Assembly: GCA_903838355.1 (NCBI GenBank)
Contig: CAILYC010000040.1
Location: 1-64,000 of the forward strand
Length of the DNA stretch: 64,000 nt
Origin: an uncultured Burkholderiales bacterium
Lineage (GTDB): Bacteria; Pseudomonadota; Gammaproteobacteria; Burkholderiales; Burkholderiaceae_C
Direction of reading: 5' to 3'
The notes under the pieces were generated by a model. It was not told the DNA's origin. It searched no databases and worked only from the letters and a program-made list of their open reading frames with translations. Shown here piece by piece: positions 58,841-64,000 of this stretch. How positions within the stretch are numbered: the stretch's first letter is position 1; every line of letters begins with the position of its first letter. The translations under genes were made by a program, and so were the position numbers.

Positions 58841-59845
58841 CTACTCCGCTTCAATGCCCCTGAGCTTAATCACGCGACCCCAACGCGGATAATCTTTGGC
58901 CACAACTTGGGCCAACTCGTCGGGGGTTGAACTCTCGGCGTCAAGTCCTGCTTTGCCAAGCAAGTCACGAATCTCAGGCAACTTCAGCACATAAGCGGTC
59001 TCTTTGCTGAGCCGGTCCACCATCTCTTTGGGGGTTTTGGCGGGGTAAAACAAGGCATACCACATTTCCACATCGATGCCCTTGTAACCCAACTCTCCAA
59101 AGGTGGCAACATTGGGTGCAACGGGGTGGCGTTTGGGGCTTCCAACCGCCAAGGCAATCAACTTGCCAGAATTGACAAAGGCTTGGGCCACATGGACGGG
59201 CAAAAAGCCCACCATCAACTCACCCGAGAGCAAATCGTTGGTGTAGCCCGCAGAGCCCTTGTAGGGTACATGCAAAAGATCGAGTTTGGTCTCGAGCTTT
59301 AAGAGCTCCATCGCCATGTGGTGTGGTGTGCCCACACCGGGCGAGCCAAAAGTGACGGCACCCGGTTTGGCCTGCGCCACATGAATCAGATCCTGCACGG
59401 ATTTGATGCCGGTTTTCGGGTTTGTCACGAGCATCAAGGTGCCCCAAGCGGTCATGGACACGGGCGCAAAATCTTTGATGGGATTGAAGGGCACATTCTT
59501 GTACATCTGCTGAGCAATCAGCATCGTGTTGGCACCCATCAAAATGGTGGAGCCGTCGGCCGGCGCTTTGGCCACCATGTCGGCACCAATGTTGCCACTC
59601 GCACCAGGAGAATTTTGCACGACGATGGCCACTCCCAGACGCTCACCGAGCTTGGGAGAAATGGCACGGGCAATGGTGTCCATGCCGGTACCAGGGGTAA
59701 AGGGTACGATCATTTTGACCGATTGAAGGGGGGGTTGGGTTTGGGCTTGGGACTGGGCCCATGAGCCCAAACAAGCCACCAACAATCCCATGACCACACC
59801 CCAAATGCGCCACTGGTTCTGATGAGCAAGGCGGTATGAATCCAT
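58841..59845 (-). CDS. Tripartite tricarboxylate transporter (Bug) substrate-binding protein
   Basis: VKMIVPFTPGTGMDTIARAISPKLGERLGVAIVVQNSPGASGNIGADMVAKAPADGSTILMG. Confidence 0.93.
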   Translation of the reverse strand: MDSYRLAHQNQWRIWGVVMGLLVACLGSWAQSQAQTQPPLQSVKMIVPFTPGTGMDTIARAISPKLGERLGVAIVVQNSPGASGNIGADMVAKAPADGSTILMGANTMLIAQQMYKNVPFNPIKDFAPVSMTAWGTLMLVTNPKTGIKSVQDLIHVAQAKPGAVTFGSPGVGTPHHMAMELLKLETKLDLLHVPYKGSAGYTNDLLSGELMVGFLPVHVAQAFVNSGKLIALAVGSPKRHPVAPNVATFGELGYKGIDVEMWYALFYPAKTPKEMVDRLSKETAYVLKLPEIRDLLGKAGLDAESSTPDELAQVVAKDYPRWGRVIKLRGIEAE

Positions 59846-60102
59846 TGATTACTTCCTTTTCAAGTCAAAAATATCAGCGTCAAAAAGACCTGAGAATTAA
59901 TTAATGGTAGCATTCTATCGTCCTATTCGCCAATCGAATCAATCGACAGCAGAGACCCCACTTGAGTGCTCTTTTTGGAGAAGTGACTTCAAGCAAAGAC
60001 CGACTAGGATAAACCCTAGAGCCATTGCAAAAACCAACAAAATACCGCTTGACATTGAGCCTACGTGTTAAGCTTATTTCAGCCGTTCACTCTCATGACC
60101 TC

Positions 60103-60891
60103 ATGCCTACTTCGACCATTCTTGAAACACACGATCTGCAAAAAGACTTCAAAGGCTTTGTTGCTGTTAATCGGGTATCTTTAAAGGTCGAGCGCGGTCA
60201 CATCCACGCCATCATTGGGCCCAATGGTGCGGGCAAAACCACCTTTTTCAACCTCCTCACCAAGTTTCTCGCCCCAAGTGCTGGAACGATTGTCTTCAAC
60301 GGTCAAGACATCACCGCGGATCAACCCGCGCAAGTGGCCAGGCGAGGCATCATTCGCTCGTTTCAAATATCCGCGATTTTTCCGCACCTGAGCGTGCTCG
60401 AGAACGTGCGCGTGGCGCTGCAGCGACGCAGCCAACAAAGTTTTCAGTTTTGGCGATCTGAGAAAAGTCTGCACCCCTTGCATGAGCGGTCACTAGAACT
60501 CCTTGCTGAAGTCGGCATTGAATCCTATGCACACCACTTGAGTGCAGAACTCCCTTATGGACTGAAACGCGCGCTCGAAATTGCCACCACCTTGGCGATG
60601 GAGCCAGAGCTCATGCTCCTTGACGAACCCACCCAAGGCATGGGCTTGGAAGACGTCCAAAGGGTGAGTGAGCTCATTAAAAAAGTGAGCGCCGACAAAA
60701 CCATCATCATGGTGGAACACAATATGAAGGTGGTGGCCAGCATTGCCGACCGCATCAGTGTGATGCAGCGCGGCCAAGTCATCGCCGAGGGACCCTACGC
60801 CGAGGTGTCAACCAACCCCCAGGTGCTCGAGGCCTATATGGGACAAGAAGAAGAACCCAGTGCATTGGAGAGTGTCCCCCGTGCACACTGA
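60103..60891 (+). CDS. ABC transporter ATP-binding protein (LivG-like)
   Basis: AIIGPNGAGKTTFFNLLTKFLAPSAGTIVFNGQDI; VSTNPQVLEAYMGQ. Confidence 0.92.
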   Translation: MPTSTILETHDLQKDFKGFVAVNRVSLKVERGHIHAIIGPNGAGKTTFFNLLTKFLAPSAGTIVFNGQDITADQPAQVARRGIIRSFQISAIFPHLSVLENVRVALQRRSQQSFQFWRSEKSLHPLHERSLELLAEVGIESYAHHLSAELPYGLKRALEIATTLAMEPELMLLDEPTQGMGLEDVQRVSELIKKVSADKTIIMVEHNMKVVASIADRISVMQRGQVIAEGPYAEVSTNPQVLEAYMGQEEEPSALESVPRAH

Positions 60892-61612
60892 AACCACCCA
60901 TCAAAGTACCCCTGGCGCAGTGCTCAAAGTGCACGGCCTGCATGCCCACTACGGCGAGTCGCACATCCTTCACGGCATTGGCTTTGAAGTCTTCGCCGGA
61001 GAAGTTGTGACACTTTTGGGCAGAAACGGCGCGGGCAGAACCACCACGCTCAAATCCATCATGGGGCTCGTGGCCAAACGCCAAGGTTCCATTGAAATTC
61101 AAGGCACAGAGGCCATCCACCTCGAACCCCACCACATTGCCAAATTGGGCCTTGGTTTTTGTCCAGAGGAGCGTGGGATTTTTTCCTCCCTGAGTTGTGA
61201 AGAAAATTTACTCCTCCCACCGATATTAAAGCCCGGCGGCATGACGCTTGAAGCACTCTATGATTTATTTCCCAATCTTTTAGAGCGAAAAGACTCCCCA
61301 GGCACCAAACTGTCTGGGGGCGAACAACAAATGCTCGCCTTGGCACGCATTCTTCGCAGCGGCGCCAAGTTGCTGCTGCTCGATGAAATTTCAGAAGGAC
61401 TGGCCCCCGTGATCGTTCAAAGTCTGGCGCGTTTGATCCTCAGACTCAAAGAGGCCGGTTTCACGATCGTGATGGTGGAACAAAATTTTAGATTTGCAGC
61501 GCCCTTGGCCGATCGCTTTTATGTGATGGACAGAGGGCAAATTGTGCAAACGTTTGAGCAGCCCGATCTCGAACGGGTGAGCCCCAACCTCAAGGAGTTT
61601 CTTGGCGTTTAG
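60860..61612 (+). CDS. ABC transporter ATP-binding protein (LivF-like) with Arg in Walker A
   Basis: TLLGRNGAGRTTTLKSIMG; LSGGEQQMLALARIL; GTG starts at 60860/60872/60881, overlapping the previous gene. Confidence 0.9.
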   Translation: MHWRVSPVHTETTHQSTPGAVLKVHGLHAHYGESHILHGIGFEVFAGEVVTLLGRNGAGRTTTLKSIMGLVAKRQGSIEIQGTEAIHLEPHHIAKLGLGFCPEERGIFSSLSCEENLLLPPILKPGGMTLEALYDLFPNLLERKDSPGTKLSGGEQQMLALARILRSGAKLLLLDEISEGLAPVIVQSLARLILRLKEAGFTIVMVEQNFRFAAPLADRFYVMDRGQIVQTFEQPDLERVSPNLKEFLGV

Positions 61613-61704
61613 CGCGTCAGGGCCTTGGCGTGAAGGATCGACATTCTTCAAAAAACGTGTGAATGTTTGTGATGATGATTTTTAGAAAAAACAAGGAGAT
61701 AAGC

Positions 61705-62916
61705 ATGAAGTTCAGTAGCAAGAAAACATGGTTGGCACTCGCCGTGAGCCTAGGGCTTGGCGCAACGATGACGGCCAACGCAGGCAATGAGGTGGTGATT
61801 GGTGACATTGACGACATGTCAGGTCTTTATGCCGATGTGATTGGCCAAGGCGGTGTTGAGGCCGTCAAAATGGCGATCAGCGATTTTGGCCCCACCGTTT
61901 TGGGTAAAAAAATTGTCTTCATCAGCGCCGATCACCAAAACAAGCCCGACGTCGGGTCTTCCAAATTCAGGGAGTGGGCCGATAAAAATGAACTCAACAT
62001 GCTCTTGGGTGGATCCAATACTGGCGTGAGCTTGGCCATGGCCAAGGTCGCGGGCGAGAAAAAAGTCCCCTTCATCGCCATCGGTGCCGCTGGCGCCTCA
62101 CTCACCAACCAAGACTGCAATGCCTACATTGTTCACTACGCCTATGACACCACCGCACTGGCCAATGGCACTGCGTCTGTGATCACCAAAGAAGGTGGAA
62201 AGTCTTGGTACTTCTTGACCGCCGATTACGCTTTTGGCACGCAACTCCAAGACGCGGCCACCAAGGTGGTGAACGCCAATGGCGGCAAATCCATCGGCTC
62301 GGTGCGCGTGCCCTTGTCGGCCTCGGACTTTTCCTCCTTCCTCCTCCAAGCCCAAGGCTCCAAAGCGCAAGTACTGGGACTGTCCAACGCCGGCAACGAT
62401 TTCACCAATTCTTTGAAGGCGGCCAATGAGTTTGGCATCACCAAAACCATGAAGCCCGCCGCCTTGTTGGCCTTCATCAGCGACATCCACAGCTTGGGCC
62501 TGCAAACCGCACAAGGCTTGTACCTCACCACCGGTTGGTACTGGGATTTGAATCCAGACACCCGCGCATTTGGCAAACGCTATTTTGAAAAAATGAAAAA
62601 AGAGCCCACCATGAACCAAGCGGCTTATTACTCGGCCACCTTGGCGTACTTGAATGCGGTGAAGGCGGCCAAAACCACCGATTCGGACAAGGTCATGCAA
62701 GAGCTCCACAAAATCAAAATCAACGACATGTTTGTCAAAGGCGGTTATATCCGCGCCGATGGCGTCATGGTCCACGACATGTACGTGATGCAAGTCAAAA
62801 AGCCCGCGGATTCTCAATACCCATGGGACTACTACAAAGTGATCAAGACCATGCCGGGCGAAGAAGCTTTTGGCCCCTTGTCTGACTCGACTTGTCCTTT
62901 GGTGGTCAAAAAGTAA
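61705..62916 (+). CDS. ABC transporter substrate-binding protein (LivK-like)
   Basis: MKFSSKKTWLALAVSLGLGATMTANAGNEVVIGDIDDMSGLYADVIGQGGVEAVKMAISDFG. Confidence 0.92.
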   Translation: MKFSSKKTWLALAVSLGLGATMTANAGNEVVIGDIDDMSGLYADVIGQGGVEAVKMAISDFGPTVLGKKIVFISADHQNKPDVGSSKFREWADKNELNMLLGGSNTGVSLAMAKVAGEKKVPFIAIGAAGASLTNQDCNAYIVHYAYDTTALANGTASVITKEGGKSWYFLTADYAFGTQLQDAATKVVNANGGKSIGSVRVPLSASDFSSFLLQAQGSKAQVLGLSNAGNDFTNSLKAANEFGITKTMKPAALLAFISDIHSLGLQTAQGLYLTTGWYWDLNPDTRAFGKRYFEKMKKEPTMNQAAYYSATLAYLNAVKAAKTTDSDKVMQELHKIKINDMFVKGGYIRADGVMVHDMYVMQVKKPADSQYPWDYYKVIKTMPGEEAFGPLSDSTCPLVVKK

Positions 62917-62965
62917 TTCGGGGTTTTCGTGATCAAGCCACCCTCAACCCGGCCCAAGTGAAGAC

Positions 62966-63850
62966 ATGACCGATCTGTTTGGTTTCCCCGTTCCCGTGAT
63001 CTTGGGGCAATTGATGCTCGGACTGGTCAATGGCTGCTTTTATGCCATGCTCAGTCTCGGGTTGGCGGTGATCTTTGGCCTCTTGGGGGTGGTGAACTTT
63101 GCCCACGGGGCGTTTTACATGCTGGGCGCCTATGGCACCTGGGCCTTGTTGAATTTCTTAGGGATAGGTTACTGGGGTGCCTTGATTTTGTCGCCCCTGA
63201 TCGTGGGGTGTCTGGGAATTGTCATCGAGCGCACCATGCTCAAGCGTTTAACCCAAATCGACCCCCTGTATGGATTGCTGCTCACCTTTGGGCTTTCTTT
63301 GATTGCCGAGGGCTTCATACGAGAAGGCTTTGGTGCATCCGGTCAAACCTACCCCGTGCCCGAATTGCTGCAAGGTGCGGTCAACGTGGGCTTCATGATT
63401 TTGCCCATCTACCGTGTCTGGGTGATTGTCGCCAGTCTCACCGTGTGTTTGATCACTTGGTTTGTCATTGAAAGAACACGACTGGGCTCGACCCTGAGAG
63501 CCGCCACCGAGAATCCGCAACTGGTTCAAGCCTTTGGCATCAACGTGCCCTTGATGGTTTCTCTCACCTACGCCGCAGGCGTGGCCCTGGCGGCTTTTGC
63601 TGGGGTGTTGTCTGCACCCATCATCCAGGTCTCCCCTTTGATGGGATCGTCCCTGGTCATCGTGGTGTTTGCCGTGGTGGTCATCGGTGGTATGGGCTCC
63701 ATCATGGGTGCGATCTTGAGCGGCTTGATGCTCGGGATCGTGGAAGGATTTACCAAAGTCCTCTACCCAGAGGCATCCAACATCGTGGTCTTTGTGATCA
63801 TGGCCATTGTGCTGTGCTGGCGGCCCAACGGTCTTTTTGGTAAAGGTTAA
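62966..63850 (+). CDS. ABC transporter permease (LivH-like)
   Basis: LGLVNGCFYAMLSLGLAVIFGLLGVVNFAHGAFYMLGAYGTW...GMGSIMGAILSGLMLGIVEGF. Confidence 0.94.
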   Translation: MTDLFGFPVPVILGQLMLGLVNGCFYAMLSLGLAVIFGLLGVVNFAHGAFYMLGAYGTWALLNFLGIGYWGALILSPLIVGCLGIVIERTMLKRLTQIDPLYGLLLTFGLSLIAEGFIREGFGASGQTYPVPELLQGAVNVGFMILPIYRVWVIVASLTVCLITWFVIERTRLGSTLRAATENPQLVQAFGINVPLMVSLTYAAGVALAAFAGVLSAPIIQVSPLMGSSLVIVVFAVVVIGGMGSIMGAILSGLMLGIVEGFTKVLYPEASNIVVFVIMAIVLCWRPNGLFGKG

Positions 63851-63854
63851 GGCC

Positions 63855-64000
63855 ATGGAGCACCCTCGCCAGCGTCAACTTCTCTACCTGGGCCTATTGA
63901 CCTTGGGGCTTGTGGCGCCATGGCTGGGCGTGTACACAGTCTATTTGATGACCTTGTACTGTTTTGCCATCTTTGCCTGCGCCTTTAATCTGCTCTTGGG
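63855..64000 (+). CDS. ABC transporter permease (LivM-like), truncated by window end
   Basis: MEHPRQRQLLYLGLLTLGLVAPWLGVYTVYLMTLYCFAIFACAFNLLLG, open to window end; position after LivH. Confidence 0.8.
   Translation, partial: MEHPRQRQLLYLGLLTLGLVAPWLGVYTVYLMTLYCFAIFACAFNLLL

Noticed and set aside
1-64000. CRISPR arrays, tRNA/rRNA genes, intact transposases or integrases, prophage genes
   Set aside because: None seen on reading both strands; repeats found are short tandem arrays without spacer structure. A tRNAscan/Infernal run would be needed to exclude small RNAs.

Overview
This 64 kb window looks like a betaproteobacterial (Burkholderiales-type) chromosome. That assignment is my inference from gene content and order. 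Most of it is housekeeping and metabolic: rluB(partial)/scpB/rluD, bamD, a DinG/YoaA-type helicase, zapE, the 2-oxoglutarate dehydrogenase operon (sucA-sucB-lpd), the pyruvate dehydrogenase operon (aceE-aceF-lpd with an N-terminal lipoyl domain), a PAS histidine kinase with a FixJ-like regulator, folD, an M3 oligopeptidase, rpiA, pyrD, a phasin, MFS transporters, an amidase and a pterin carbinolamine dehydratase. Two accessory blocks stand out. (a) A long co-directional minus-strand block (about 15.4-28.3 kb) combines a complete branched-chain-type ABC transporter with a three-subunit molybdenum hydroxylase, a flavin-monooxygenase/acyl-CoA-dehydrogenase-like enzyme, a VOC protein and a PuuE-like deacetylase. 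It looks like an uptake-plus-catabolism island of unknown substrate. (b) A cluster at about 42.5-48.4 kb has DUF6502, DUF5666 and MauG-type cytochrome peroxidase genes divergent from an internally duplicated protein of unknown function. Their shared intergenic region carries three near-identical 17-bp palindromes (ATGGG-N7-CCCAT). This is my best candidate for an undescribed regulated system. Smaller signals include an 8-bp tandem array with stepwise block substitutions, several in-frame 9/12-bp coding microsatellites, a possible IS200/IS605-type right-end remnant beside a cytochrome c gene fragment, a REP-like 22-bp doublet, a perfect 11-bp-stem hairpin upstream of the phasin gene, and a 50-nt G-free leader on folD. 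I saw no tRNA, rRNA, CRISPR array or intact transposase. Family calls come from reading the translated sequences; no database search was run.
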